A DNA stretch of 64,000 nucleotides from JBCBDX01 sp039822005 (GCA_039822005.1 JBCBMZ010000004.1:124001-188000), one strand, 5' to 3'. Positions 8,618-17,946 are shown, numbered from the stretch's first letter. Translations and numbers: made by a program. The notes: generated by a model not told the origin, from the sequence alone.

Positions 8618-9646
8618 ATGATGCGTAACTTCGTCCGGTCGTCATTGATCGCAACTGCCATATCCACCACACTGAGCGGGGCCGGCGCCCAAACGCTTCC
8701 TGAACTGAACCTTGACGCTGAAGCGACAACAGTTTCCGGCCTGTCCAGCGGTGGTTTCATGGCCGTCCAGCTTCAAGTGGCGTTTTCTGAAAAGATTTCC
8801 GGTGCCGGTGTCGTCGCCGGCGGTCCCTATGGTTGCGCCGAAGGATTTGCTTATAAGGCGTTGCATGTGTGCATGGAAACCACGCTGGGTGAGGCCGATG
8901 CCGCCAAAACGGTTGAAATCATTCAGGCCCAATTTTCAGCTGGCGGGATCGATGACCCCGTCCATTTGGCGTCTGACCGGATCTATCTCTTCCACGGAGA
9001 AGCCGACACAAAGGTCTCACGCATTTCCATGGATGCACTGAGAGAGACTTACCTGTTGCTGCAAGTACCCGAAGATCAGATCACCTATGAAACCGATTTG
9101 GATGTCGGCCATGGCTTCGTGATTGATGAAGGAACCACACAATGCGACGTGGTAAGCCCAAACTTCCTAATTGACTGCAACGTCGACAAAGCCGGCGCTA
9201 TCCTCAATCAACTCTATCCGGATCTGGCTGAGCCCACCGAACCACGCGAAGATGGGCTGATGCTTTTCGGCCAATCCCAATACACAAAAAACGCGCCCGG
9301 CATGGACGAACTGGCATTCATTTACATCCCCGAAGCATGCGCAGCAGGCATGCCATGTCGCCTTCATATTGCTCTTCACGGATGCAAACAGGGACGCGGA
9401 TATATCCAGGACGACTACCCGCGTTTGACAGGATACAATGATTGGGCCGAGGCGAACGACATTGTTGTGCTTTACCCGCAGGCCAAACGCATCCCGCCCT
9501 ATTGGTGGAACTGGTTTCAGTGGAACCCGGACGGTTGCTGGGACTGGTGGGGCTATGCCGATGATGATTATCTTAGCCGAGATGCACCGCAAATCGCCGC
9601 CATTGAACGCATGGCAGCGGCGCTGGGTGCACCGCTGAGCGATTAG
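8618..9646 (+). CDS. Secreted PHB-depolymerase-family esterase
   Basis: This 342-residue alpha/beta hydrolase has a signal peptide (to about residue 24, GAGAQ). It carries the lipase box G41-L-S43-S-G45, an Asp130 in the FHGEAD strand and His165 in DVGHGF, a complete Ser-Asp-His set. The arrangement matches single-domain extracellular polyhydroxybutyrate depolymerases such as the Penicillium funiculosum enzyme. Multiple Cys (GCAEGF, HVCMET, TQCDVV, LIDCN, EACAAGMPC, HGCKQG, DGCWDW) suggest disulfides, fitting an extracellular protein. No separate substrate-binding domain is visible, so other polyesters or short oligomers are possible substrates. No PHB synthesis genes are nearby. Confidence 0.8.
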   Translation: MMRNFVRSSLIATAISTTLSGAGAQTLPELNLDAEATTVSGLSSGGFMAVQLQVAFSEKISGAGVVAGGPYGCAEGFAYKALHVCMETTLGEADAAKTVEIIQAQFSAGGIDDPVHLASDRIYLFHGEADTKVSRISMDALRETYLLLQVPEDQITYETDLDVGHGFVIDEGTTQCDVVSPNFLIDCNVDKAGAILNQLYPDLAEPTEPREDGLMLFGQSQYTKNAPGMDELAFIYIPEACAAGMPCRLHIALHGCKQGRGYIQDDYPRLTGYNDWAEANDIVVLYPQAKRIPPYWWNWFQWNPDGCWDWWGYADDDYLSRDAPQIAAIERMAAALGAPLSD

Positions 9647-9753
9647 GTGGAGCAAGGCAAGCGCGGAAGATTTGCCCCAAATGTCTCATTGCCTTGTTCT
9701 CGAACATGAGGATTGCGGTATAAAGGGCCAGTTAACGGTGACCCGACTGCAAT

Positions 9754-10395
9754 CTACTCAACAACGATCCGGCACAAGATGGTATTGTCGGTTTCCAGAT
9801 CGGCACCCCAGATAATTTTGGCATCCGACGACCAACGCACTTGGTCATAGCCATCCTTTGGGCCAACTTCGGGTGCGGAGTATTCGGTCGCATTTGCCCA
9901 ACCGCTGTCGTCAAAGCCAACCGTACTCCAGCCTGCCGGTTCCGGCGTTTCCACAAAACCACATGCGCCTTGTCCCGCAACCGGGTTGCGTTCGCGCTCG
10001 CATGACTTGTTGGTTGGCGCTTGGTGAATGACCAGACACTTCCAAGCAGAGCTGGTCACAGCCACTACACGATCACCCAATTGAAACTGGGCGATCAGCC
10101 CACCATCACCCATCTGCTGACGGCGCGAACCGATATATTCAAGGCCGGTATCATTTTCCTTGAAGTCTTTGGCCATAACACCAATCACATAGGGTTTGTC
10201 AGGCTCTTGATAACGGAAGCTTTCCTTGTTGAAGGAGCGCTCCGTGGTGATCGGCACCGAGTCTTCAAAGAGCAACTCACCGTTGATGTAGAAACCGAAC
10301 CAGTTGTCAGCCCAGATATCAGCATCAACAACGTCTGCATTTGCGACCGTGCTGCAAACCAAACCAGCGGCCAAAGTGGATAGAAAAAGTCTCAT
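9754..10395 (-). CDS. Secreted protein with probable jelly-roll fold, function unknown
   Basis: This 213-residue protein starts with a signal peptide (MRLFLSTLAAGLVCSTVANA). The mature part is rich in aromatic residues and has segments like WADNWFGFYINGEL and WSTVGFDDSGWANATEY, which recall the galactose-binding/carbohydrate-binding jelly-roll pattern in which a 'DDSGW' turn is common. Four later Cys could pair. The start was placed at the ATG at 10393-10395 because a GGGGGAG ribosome site lies seven bases upstream and the signal peptide then begins correctly; an upstream start at 10431 would spoil it. The family is not recognised. Confidence 0.55.
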   Translation of the reverse strand: MRLFLSTLAAGLVCSTVANADVVDADIWADNWFGFYINGELLFEDSVPITTERSFNKESFRYQEPDKPYVIGVMAKDFKENDTGLEYIGSRRQQMGDGGLIAQFQLGDRVVAVTSSAWKCLVIHQAPTNKSCERERNPVAGQGACGFVETPEPAGWSTVGFDDSGWANATEYSAPEVGPKDGYDQVRWSSDAKIIWGADLETDNTILCRIVVE

Positions 10396-10455
10396 AAGTC
10401 TCCCCCGAAAGCGCACAAATACGAACTGCAAAGAACCATACCGTTCGATGGCAAA

Positions 10456-11139
10456 TCAAACCCTGTTAGGGGGCAAATTGGCAAATGGCCCGCAACTCTC
10501 AACCTGCACCAATTCAGCCGTCACCGGATGCGTAAACGCCAGGCGCTCGGCATGCAACAGCATACGATCGCTCATCGCGAAAGCTATATCATGAGCGTAG
10601 AAACGATCGCCCAATATGGGGTGGCCCAACTCAGCCATGTGCACCCGCAATTGATGCGACCGCCCGGTGCGCGGATAAAGCGCAACAAGCGAACTCCGCT
10701 CACCGGCCTCAACGACTTCCCATCGCGTTTCAGCGGGTTTTCCCAAGGCGTAATCGACCATCTGTCGCGGTCTGCGTGCCCAATCGCAGCGAAGCGGCTG
10801 AAAACTTGTCCCCATGCTGGAAACGGGCCGCCCCCACACCCGCGCCACATAGCGTTTGGCGACCACACGACGTTCAAACTGGGCGCTAAGGTTACGATGC
10901 GCTTCACTGTTCAAGGCCAGAACCATCAGGCCTGACGTATCCAAGTCCAACCGGTGGACAATCCTGGCTGTCGGAAAATCATGGATAACCCGCGCCAGAA
11001 CACAATCACCATGTTGAGCATCTTTACCGGGGACAGAGAGAAGACCGGCCGGTTTTTCCACAATAACCACATCACGATCGGCATGATGAATGTGAACATT
11101 CCCGCTTGGCGGTGCATATAGGAATTGCGGTCGGGCCAT
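10456..11139 (-). CDS. RluA-family pseudouridine synthase
   Basis: This 227-residue protein has the RluA catalytic core. The motif HRLDLDTSGLMVLAL carries the catalytic Asp, and the family landmarks KPAGLLSVPG, KRYVARVWG and PRTGRSHQLRVHMAELGHPILGD are present. It lacks an N-terminal S4 domain, as in RluA (23S rRNA U746 and tRNA U32) rather than RluC/RluD, but the exact target cannot be fixed. The start is taken at ATG 11137-11139 (MARPQFLY), preceded by CAGGG; an upstream ATG at 11157 would add six Cys-rich residues. Confidence 0.85.
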   Translation of the reverse strand: MARPQFLYAPPSGNVHIHHADRDVVIVEKPAGLLSVPGKDAQHGDCVLARVIHDFPTARIVHRLDLDTSGLMVLALNSEAHRNLSAQFERRVVAKRYVARVWGRPVSSMGTSFQPLRCDWARRPRQMVDYALGKPAETRWEVVEAGERSSLVALYPRTGRSHQLRVHMAELGHPILGDRFYAHDIAFAMSDRMLLHAERLAFTHPVTAELVQVESCGPFANLPPNRV

Positions 11140-11469
11140 TGCCCTGCAACAACACACACCTTAAGATCTTGTCCAGCAAAAGTGGCAAATACCGCCCAAC
11201 GGCTGTGATATCGTGTTCGACTGGCTCACCTACCCGGCCGATTGGTCACGAATTGCATTCCTGGTCCACGATTTGCACTCTTGATCTATGTCTCAGATGT
11301 CTTGTTTATCGTTTGGAACGCTTTGCGTGACAACGACATATATAGCCCCAATCCGCACCATGTGGTGGAGTTTAAATGTGGATTGTCGCCGGTCAAAAGT
11401 TGATGCTTGACCATGACGCATTCCACCGTGCAAACGAGCGCAAGCTTAACAATCGGATGACATCAAAAA
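11140..11469. other. Divergent intergenic region upstream of ychF
   Basis: About 330 bases lie between the start of the RluA-family gene (minus) and ychF (plus) and must contain both promoters. Two similar short stretches (ATTGCATTCCTGG and TTTGCACTCTTGA, about 11250-11285) are seen, but no hairpin, strong promoter pair or small gene could be supported. Confidence 0.35.
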
Positions 11470-12573
11470 ATGGGTTTTAAATGCGGCATTGTCGGCCTGC
11501 CAAATGTAGGCAAGTCGACGCTTTTCAACGCGTTGACGAAAACGGCAGCCGCGCAAGCGGCCAACTATCCTTTCTGCACGATTGAGCCCAATACCGGCGA
11601 GGTCGCCGTTCCTGATCCGCGCCTGAGCCAAATCGCGGAGATTGCAGTGTCAAAGGAAGTGGTGCCAACACGCATCAACTTCGTCGATATTGCAGGGCTC
11701 GTTCGCGGCGCGTCAAAAGGTGAAGGCTTGGGCAATCAGTTTCTGGCCAACATCCGCGAAGTGGACGCCATCATCCATGTGCTTCGCTGCTTTGAAGATG
11801 ACGATATCACCCACGTTGAGGGTAAGATCGACCCGGTTGCCGACGCCGAAACAGTTGAAACCGAGCTGATGTTATCGGACCTGGAGAGCCTTGAACGGCG
11901 CATTGTGCAAACGCGCAAGAAGGCGACAGGCAAAGACAAGGAAAGCCAGACCATCCTGCCCGTGATGGAAGACGCGCTTACACTACTCAATGAAGACAAA
12001 CCGGTTCGCTTAATGCTCGATGGTATTGCAGAGGAAGATCATCGCATTCTGCGTTCCCTCAATCTCTTGACATCAAAGCCGGTTCTTTACGTTTGCAATG
12101 TCGCAGAGGACGAAGCGGCAACGGGCAACGACAAATCAGAAGCCGTGGCTGCAATGGCCGCCAAGCAAGGTGCCCGCACGGTCGTCATTTCTGCCGCTAT
12201 CGAAGCCGAAATCGCACAATTGGACGGCGATGAGGCAAAAGAGTTTCTGGACACTTTGGATCTGGAAGAGCCCGGTCTCGACCGGTTGATCCGCGAGGGT
12301 TATGCGCTGTTGGACCTGATCACATTCTTCACCGCTGGCCCGAAAGAGGCGCGCGCCTGGACCGTCAAAAAAGGTTCCAAAGCGCCGCAGGCAGCCGGCG
12401 AAATTCACACCGACTTCGAAAAAGGCTTTATCCGGGCGCAGACGATAGCTTTCGATGACTACGTCACACTTGGCGGTGAGGCACCGGCAAAAGAAGCGGG
12501 AAAAGCGCGCGATGAGGGCAAAGAATATACCGTTATTGACGGTGATGTGATGCTGTTCAAATTCAACGTTTGA
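11470..12573 (+). CDS. ychF: Redox-regulated ATPase YchF (Obg-family translation-associated NTPase)
   Basis: This 367-residue protein is a full-length YchF/Ola1. The P-loop G9-LPNVGKS-16 starts the G domain, followed by DIAGLVRGASKGEGLGNQFL (switch II) and the YVCNVAEDE segment, which replaces the usual NKxD and explains ATP preference in this family. Next come the coiled-coil region (about 130-165) and a C-terminal TGS domain with FFTAGPKEARAWTV. YchF binds the ribosome and affects oxidative-stress resistance. It is part of the conserved rplY-pth-ychF order, here interrupted by three other genes. Confidence 0.95.
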   Translation: MGFKCGIVGLPNVGKSTLFNALTKTAAAQAANYPFCTIEPNTGEVAVPDPRLSQIAEIAVSKEVVPTRINFVDIAGLVRGASKGEGLGNQFLANIREVDAIIHVLRCFEDDDITHVEGKIDPVADAETVETELMLSDLESLERRIVQTRKKATGKDKESQTILPVMEDALTLLNEDKPVRLMLDGIAEEDHRILRSLNLLTSKPVLYVCNVAEDEAATGNDKSEAVAAMAAKQGARTVVISAAIEAEIAQLDGDEAKEFLDTLDLEEPGLDRLIREGYALLDLITFFTAGPKEARAWTVKKGSKAPQAAGEIHTDFEKGFIRAQTIAFDDYVTLGGEAPAKEAGKARDEGKEYTVIDGDVMLFKFNV

Positions 12574-12632
12574 GGTGACTTTCTCTCCGTTCGTGGACAT
12601 ACCCACTCACCACCCACCCAAAATCGCGACAC

Positions 12633-12656
12633 CAACGCAGTCAAAACCCTGCGTTG
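12633..12656 (+). terminator. Hairpin downstream of ychF
   Basis: CAACGCAG (12633-12640) and CTGCGTTG (12649-12656) form a perfect 8-bp stem with an 8-base loop, 60 bases after the ychF stop. It is followed by TAAAAATTT rather than a T-run on the plus strand, so it is a weak intrinsic terminator candidate. Confidence 0.4.
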
Positions 12657-12776
12657 TAAAAATTTCGAATTTTACCAATGGCGTAACGGCGAATTAATGA
12701 CTCTGCGGCCATGATATATTCTCAACTTCAACAGTAACTTAAACCTAAATTCTTCTGTAAGCACGCTGGGGCAAGC

Positions 12777-14612
12777 ATGCAGTATAGCAAAAACGTGGAT
12801 CTTGTAGCTCAGTCGGCATTTATCGAAGCTGCCACAAATCATCTGGATATTGCGCTACAGCCCATAGTTGAAATGTCGAGCGGCCGAATCCACGCATACG
12901 AAGCGTTGGTCAGAAACACCAAGCAGATCGGGGTCGACAGTCCTGCAGAACTGCATGATCTGGCATTGGAAAAGGACTGTTTATTCGCGCTCGAAAAGAC
13001 GCTTTGGGAAAAAGCTTGCCGCAAATTTACGGAACAATCCAACATGCCGCAAGCTCAACTTTTCATAAATGTAGATGGTCGATCGCTTATCGAAAACGGA
13101 ACCAATGTCGTTGATGCCATCAACGACATTGCTGCTGAAGCCGGATTGCTGCCGGGCCAAACGTGCCTCGAATTGTCGGAAATGGCAGATGTGTCAACGC
13201 ACCAGACAGTTGCCGATGTCCGCAGCTACGCAAAGAAGAAATGTCTGAAATTCATCATCGATGATTTCGGCAAGGGCTATTCCCAGCTGAAAATCATGCA
13301 CGAGTTGGAACCCGATCTCATCAAGGTTGACCGCTTCTTCATAGAAGGAATTGACCGCGATTCCAGAAAACATCTGTTGGTATCAAGCATCGTCCAACTG
13401 GCCCACCGTCTCGGCATGCGCGTGGTGGTAGAGGGCATCGAAACCAGTGAAGAGCTGCGCGCCTGTCAGTCGCTGAACGCCGATTTCGCGCAGGGTTACT
13501 TCATCGGAAGACCGCAGACGGCATTGGGTGAACATGGCGAAGCTGTTGCCAAGGCCATTGGAGCAATAGTCCTTGATGAAGAAGACGGATCGGATCCCAT
13601 CGCGTCAGACGCACTCGAGAAATTACCCTTTGTCCAAATCGGTGACGGCGCCGAGGGCATCATTAACAAGTTCAAACTGGACACCACATTGCGGTTGCTG
13701 CCAGTTGTCAACGATCAGGAAGAACCGGTAGGCATTATCCGCGAAGAAAACCTTCGTAACTACCTCTATAACCCTTACGGACACATGCTCTTGCGCAACA
13801 ACGGGATCTTGAATGTTGTCGATAGCCTCATCCGGAAAGTGCCCATTGCCGACCATCGAACACCGCTCAGTGAGTTGGTACCGACAGGGGCAATCAGCGA
13901 CGCCGAATGCATCCTGGTCACGCAAAACGGCAGATATGTGGGCGTCGTCACAACGCAAACGCTCTTGAAGACGGCCAATGATGACCGCATCAAGCAGGCT
14001 GAAGATCAAAACCCGTTGACGCGCCTACCTGGGAACCGGCTGATTGACGCGCATATTCAAGAGTTTGGCCAACGACCGGAAACTGAACGTTACTTCTTCT
14101 ATTTTGATTTCGACACGTTCAAACCCTTTAACGATGCCTACGGATTTAGCGCCGGCGACCGGGTCATTCAGCTTTTTGGCGACATTCTAAGAACAAAGCT
14201 TGCCCCATTCGGCGCATTTCTGGGTCATGTTGGCGGCGATGATTTTTTTGTCGGATTCCACGATATCGAAATCGATCGCGTCATCAAGGAAGCCCAAATT
14301 ATTCGCGAAGAATTCAGCAAAGCCACAATCGGTTTCTACAGCCCCGAGGATCAACAAAACGGGTACACCAACAGCGTAGACAGACATGGACGCCAGAACA
14401 CGCACGGCCTCCTGTCCTGCTCGGTAGGCGTCGCGCAACTGAAGCAGGGCGAGACAATTTCCAGTTTGGATCGATTTGGCTTTTCGATTGGTCAGATAAA
14501 AAAAGCCGCGAAGGTCGCGCCCCATGGCGTCGTTGTCGGGGATGCAAATGGCTTCACGTCAGCGTCCCCGGTTAATCGATTGCATGAGCGGCTGCTCGCT
14601 GCCAGCAGCTAG
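12777..14612 (+). CDS. Cyclic-di-GMP protein with EAL, tandem CBS-like and GGDEF domains
   Basis: This 611-residue protein has three modules. The EAL domain (about 10-260) keeps the key residues: E42-A-L, the ELSE Glu, DDFGKGYS (162-169), the IKVDRFF Lys, VVEGIET and QGYFIGRP. It is therefore probably an active c-di-GMP phosphodiesterase. A region of about 285-400 looks like a CBS pair, with LLPVVNDQEEPVGII and ILVTQNGRYVGVVT each resembling a CBS core. A GGDEF domain follows with GGDDF at 486-490. Asp for Glu at the fourth position is conservative, but no RxxD inhibitory site is visible just upstream. No membrane segment or signal peptide is seen, so the protein is probably cytosolic. CBS domains may bind adenine nucleotides and tune turnover. 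Confidence 0.88.
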   Translation: MQYSKNVDLVAQSAFIEAATNHLDIALQPIVEMSSGRIHAYEALVRNTKQIGVDSPAELHDLALEKDCLFALEKTLWEKACRKFTEQSNMPQAQLFINVDGRSLIENGTNVVDAINDIAAEAGLLPGQTCLELSEMADVSTHQTVADVRSYAKKKCLKFIIDDFGKGYSQLKIMHELEPDLIKVDRFFIEGIDRDSRKHLLVSSIVQLAHRLGMRVVVEGIETSEELRACQSLNADFAQGYFIGRPQTALGEHGEAVAKAIGAIVLDEEDGSDPIASDALEKLPFVQIGDGAEGIINKFKLDTTLRLLPVVNDQEEPVGIIREENLRNYLYNPYGHMLLRNNGILNVVDSLIRKVPIADHRTPLSELVPTGAISDAECILVTQNGRYVGVVTTQTLLKTANDDRIKQAEDQNPLTRLPGNRLIDAHIQEFGQRPETERYFFYFDFDTFKPFNDAYGFSAGDRVIQLFGDILRTKLAPFGAFLGHVGGDDFFVGFHDIEIDRVIKEAQIIREEFSKATIGFYSPEDQQNGYTNSVDRHGRQNTHGLLSCSVGVAQLKQGETISSLDRFGFSIGQIKKAAKVAPHGVVVGDANGFTSASPVNRLHERLLAASS

Positions 14613-14624
14613 AAAAAATCGCCT

Positions 14625-15354
14625 TTATTGAACCAGAACGAGAGCTCGTTTCCTGACGGAGATATCCGCATGCGGTAACGGTGTGCTTGAGGCCGGATTG
14701 ATGACGCCGTCAGCGCGAAACTCGGCATCTTCCTCCACGTGGATAGAGTTTGAATGCCCGTGATAATCCTGATGATAGAAAACAAAACCTTGGAAAGGTC
14801 CGGAAGTGAGCCCGGACACATCAAGCTTGCCCGACAAATGATAGTGTTCGATATTCTTGTCGAACGCCAAAAGGACGTTGTCGCCATCAAGAAAGTAATG
14901 CACACCTACGCAAGCTCCACGACACCATCTTCTTCGATCTCGATCTTGGCGCAATGAACACCCACGTTCGGCACCATGCTATCGTCATCTTCGACCGTCT
15001 TTATGAAGACGGACTGTCGTTCGGCGTCTACGGGAACTGTAACAACACCGCTCCGGTTTCTTGCGACACTGATGCCGTCAAGTTCATACTCGCTGTCTCC
15101 GGGCCGGTTGCCAAGTACAAACGAGCGGGTGAAATCAGTGAGCTCTTCATCGGACATATCCGTGCGGATAACAGCGGCCAAAGCCGCCGCTCAACCGTAT
15201 TTTGCACTTGCAGGTGTGCGTTACTCACGCGGGCGCAGTCAAAATACATACCTGCCGACAACATGACGGGCACCGTCACGACAGCGCCCATAACCGCGAA
15301 AATTCCTGCCACGTCTTTTGCAGGAAGTAGTGGGGGAAAAAGGCCCATAAACAA
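14625..15354 (-). pseudogene. Frameshifted TadE/TadG-like Flp-pilus protein gene
   Basis: Three overlapping minus-strand frames read as one TadG-like protein. From 15354 the first frame gives an N-terminal membrane segment (VAGIFAVMGAVVTVPVMLSAGMYFD) followed by CARVSNAHLQVQNTV, the usual TadG start. At 15190/15191 the frame breaks: restoring one base after GTTGA would give V-D-A-A-A-L-A-A, the family hallmark, in the next frame. That frame continues to a stop at 14906-14908, where a second one-base loss moves the reading to VGVHYFLDGD and on to SGPFQGFVFYHQD, a motif typical of TadG C-terminal regions. The exact 3' end (14625 or 14609) is unclear. The gene converges on the EAL-GGDEF gene. 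Confidence 0.7.
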
Positions 15355-15482
15355 CTACTCCTGTAACGATTTTCGAGAGTTCCGCCCCCGCCGCGATGGA
15401 ACGCTGTTGAAGTTATACGGGTGATGTCACGACTTTGACTTGGCGCAAGGCACGCGCATTGATTTGCCACTAGCTTTGAACC

Positions 15483-16715
15483 ATGTCTGAAAAAACCACA
15501 TCAGAGCCTACAAACCTTGCGCGTGTACTTTCGCTGCCCATGCTTGTTTTTTATGGTTTGGGCGTGACAATCGGCGCAGGTATTTTCGCCCTTATCGGCG
15601 AGGTTGTGCGACTTGCCGGCGATCAAGCGCCATTGAGCTTTCTGGCCGCTGGCATAACTGCTGGCTTGACTGGCGTGTCCTACGCTTTGTTGGTGCGCAT
15701 TTTCCCGCGCGCAGGCGGCGAAGCAGTCTTCGTGCATAACGGGCTTGGCCCTTTGCCAGCACGACTGGCCGGATATGGCATTGTCGTCACCGCCATAATT
15801 TCCAGCGCAGCGATCTCACTGGCTTTTGGCGGCTATGTGGCAAGCTTGACGGCTTGGCCTGTCACCCCTTTGGCAATCGCCGTCATCATCTTTCTTGCTG
15901 CGATTGCCGGCTATGGTGTCATGCTTTCAGTCAGTTTTGCCGCCGCAATCACCATCTTGGAACTTGGGTTGTTGGTGGTTGTGGCGTTCTTGGGCACTCC
16001 GGCGTTGTTGAGCCCCGAGACACAAATTGCCCCCTCCTTTGCACCGAACCCTGGCGCGCTCAGCGGCATCCTCGGCGGTGCCCTTCTCGCCTTCTTTGCC
16101 TTCATCGGATTTGAGGACATAGAGAACATGGCAGAAGAAACACGCGACCCTGTCTATGTTCTGCCACGGGCGATTTTCTGGACGTTGGGCATCACCATCA
16201 CCATTTATGTGGCAATTGCATTGGTAGCTGTCCATGCTGTCGATCGTACAAGTTTGCTGAATTCATCGGCGCCTATGGCAACGGTCTTTGAAAGTGTGAC
16301 CGGCTTGGATGGGCGCCCGGTTGCAGCGATCGCGGCCTTTGCCATGATCAACGGCATTCTCGTGCAAATGCTGATGGCAGCGCGCGTCCTCTACGGTATG
16401 GCGCGCGAAGGACTGGCACCGGCATGGCTGGGCGCAGTCAGTGAAAACCGAAAGACCCCTGCCCGCGCGACATGGATTGTTGCCCTGTCGGTCACCGCGT
16501 TTGCCGCCCTCTTCCCACTGGCCGGACTGGCAGCAACAACCAGCTTTGTCACCCTCTCGATCTTCACGCTGGTCAATGTATCACTATTCACCATCGGCAG
16601 GCGTCATGACGATAAACTGACGAGACGATTGGCACCTTTGGGACTTGTTGCTGCGGCGGTGTGCATCGCGCTCATGGGCTGGAACTTGATCGTGAACATA
16701 ACGATTGTGCACTGA
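15483..16715 (+). CDS. APC-superfamily amino acid permease
   Basis: This 410-residue membrane protein has about 11-12 hydrophobic helices. The first contains GLGVTIGAGIFALIG, the unwound substrate-binding helix motif of APC transporters, and the FFAFIGFEDIENMAEE segment matches helix 6 of the cationic/neutral amino acid permease group. It probably imports an amino acid with protons, but the substrate is not predictable. No convincing ribosome site precedes the ATG at 15483. It may be followed in the same transcript by the membrane hydrolase-like gene 31 bases downstream. Confidence 0.85.
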   Translation: MSEKTTSEPTNLARVLSLPMLVFYGLGVTIGAGIFALIGEVVRLAGDQAPLSFLAAGITAGLTGVSYALLVRIFPRAGGEAVFVHNGLGPLPARLAGYGIVVTAIISSAAISLAFGGYVASLTAWPVTPLAIAVIIFLAAIAGYGVMLSVSFAAAITILELGLLVVVAFLGTPALLSPETQIAPSFAPNPGALSGILGGALLAFFAFIGFEDIENMAEETRDPVYVLPRAIFWTLGITITIYVAIALVAVHAVDRTSLLNSSAPMATVFESVTGLDGRPVAAIAAFAMINGILVQMLMAARVLYGMAREGLAPAWLGAVSENRKTPARATWIVALSVTAFAALFPLAGLAATTSFVTLSIFTLVNVSLFTIGRRHDDKLTRRLAPLGLVAAAVCIALMGWNLIVNITIVH

Positions 16716-16746
16716 CAAACCGCACGGGTGGCGTTACGCTGGTTTG

Positions 16747-17406
16747 ATGATGACACAAACGCATTTTCTGGTGGCGGCCGCACTGTTCTGCTCACCCAAA
16801 CGTCCGGCAAAGCAAAATGCGGCTGTGCTGTTGGGTGCCTTTGCACCCGATTTTGCGATTTACGCGCTTTTTATCTGGTCAAAGATCACCGGCATACCCG
16901 AGCGGGAGTTGTGGAACGTGATCTACTTTTCCGAACCGATGTTGACCTATACGGCCGTCGGCAACTCCGCGCCACTTTATGCCATGGTCACGATATTGGG
17001 TATTGCGATGGTCCGGTCTGCATCGGCAGAACTGGCAGGGCCGCATGGCGACCACACACCAGTGGGCATGAGCCGCTTTGTCGATCCTGACTATACCAAT
17101 GTACTCATTCTTTTCGGTTTGGCTGCGTTAACCCATGTGGCCCTTGACTTCCCGGTCCATGCCGATGACGCGCACCCCCACTTTTGGCCGTTGACCGGCT
17201 GGCGCTTCTTTTCACCAGTCAGCTATTGGGACAGCGCGCACTATGGCAATTATTTCGCGCCGATCGAGGGTGTATTGGGAATAGCACTGGCGATTTTTTT
17301 GTTCCGGCGCTTCCAGGCATTGTGGGTTCGGCTCTTAACCGGCACTTTGATTCTCGCCTATATTGCCGTGCCGGCCTATTTCATCTTGGTATTTGGTGGC
17401 GGCTGA
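16747..17406 (+). CDS. Integral membrane protein of the YdjM/DUF457-like metal-dependent hydrolase group
   Basis: This 219-residue protein has several hydrophobic helices with His and Asp residues near membrane boundaries: THFLVAA, APDFAIY, HVALDFPVHADDAHPHFWPL and SYWDSAHYG. This pattern recalls 'membrane-bound metal-dependent hydrolase' YdjM-like proteins, in which such residues coordinate metal. Biochemical activity in this group is largely unknown. Start at the ATG at 16747, following another in-frame start at 16705 that would add a non-hydrophobic leader. The 3' end touches the convergent apt gene with no spacer. Confidence 0.6.
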   Translation: MMTQTHFLVAAALFCSPKRPAKQNAAVLLGAFAPDFAIYALFIWSKITGIPERELWNVIYFSEPMLTYTAVGNSAPLYAMVTILGIAMVRSASAELAGPHGDHTPVGMSRFVDPDYTNVLILFGLAALTHVALDFPVHADDAHPHFWPLTGWRFFSPVSYWDSAHYGNYFAPIEGVLGIALAIFLFRRFQALWVRLLTGTLILAYIAVPAYFILVFGGG

Positions 17407-17946
17407 TCAATCGCCCTCAAACTCGATGAGTGTGCGAACCGGAACGCCCAACTCTTCAATCTTTTTGCGTCCACCCAAGTCCGGAAGATCAATCACAAAA
17501 CACGCTGCAACAACATCTGCGCCCATTTGCTGGAGAAGTTTCACGGCACCTTCGGCCGTACCGCCCGTAGCAATCAGATCATCGACGAGAATGACCTTTT
17601 CACCTTGTTTGACGGCATCCTTGTGCATCTCCATTTCGTCAACTCCATATTCAAGGCTGTAGGCGATTCGCACGGTATCGTGGGGCAGTTTGCCTTTCTT
17701 ACGGATGGGGACAAAACCGGCTGACAATTGGTGTGACATCGCACCGCCGAGGATAAACCCGCGCGCCTCGACGCCCGCCACCTGCTCAATCTTGGTTCCC
17801 GCATAGGGATGGACCAGTTCATCAACCGCCCGGCGAAACGCGCGCGCATTGCCCAGCAACGTCGTGATATCGCGAAACATGATGCCTGGTTTGGGATAGT
17901 CGGGAATGGTACGGATCGCCGCTTCCAATTCGTCACGCAGTATCAT
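17407..17946 (-). CDS. apt: Adenine phosphoribosyltransferase
   Basis: The 179-residue enzyme salvages adenine to AMP using PRPP. It has the family N-terminus (IPDYPKPGIMFRDITTLL), the GVEARGFILGGA loop and the PRPP-binding motif VILVDDLIATGGTA. Length is typical. The start is taken at ATG 17944-17946 (MILRDELEA), because an upstream ATG at 17964 adds six residues that are not family-like. It lies downstream of petC, separated by a strong terminator, so it has its own promoter between 17947 and 17995. Confidence 0.95.
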   Translation of the reverse strand: MILRDELEAAIRTIPDYPKPGIMFRDITTLLGNARAFRRAVDELVHPYAGTKIEQVAGVEARGFILGGAMSHQLSAGFVPIRKKGKLPHDTVRIAYSLEYGVDEMEMHKDAVKQGEKVILVDDLIATGGTAEGAVKLLQQMGADVVAACFVIDLPDLGGRKKIEELGVPVRTLIEFEGD

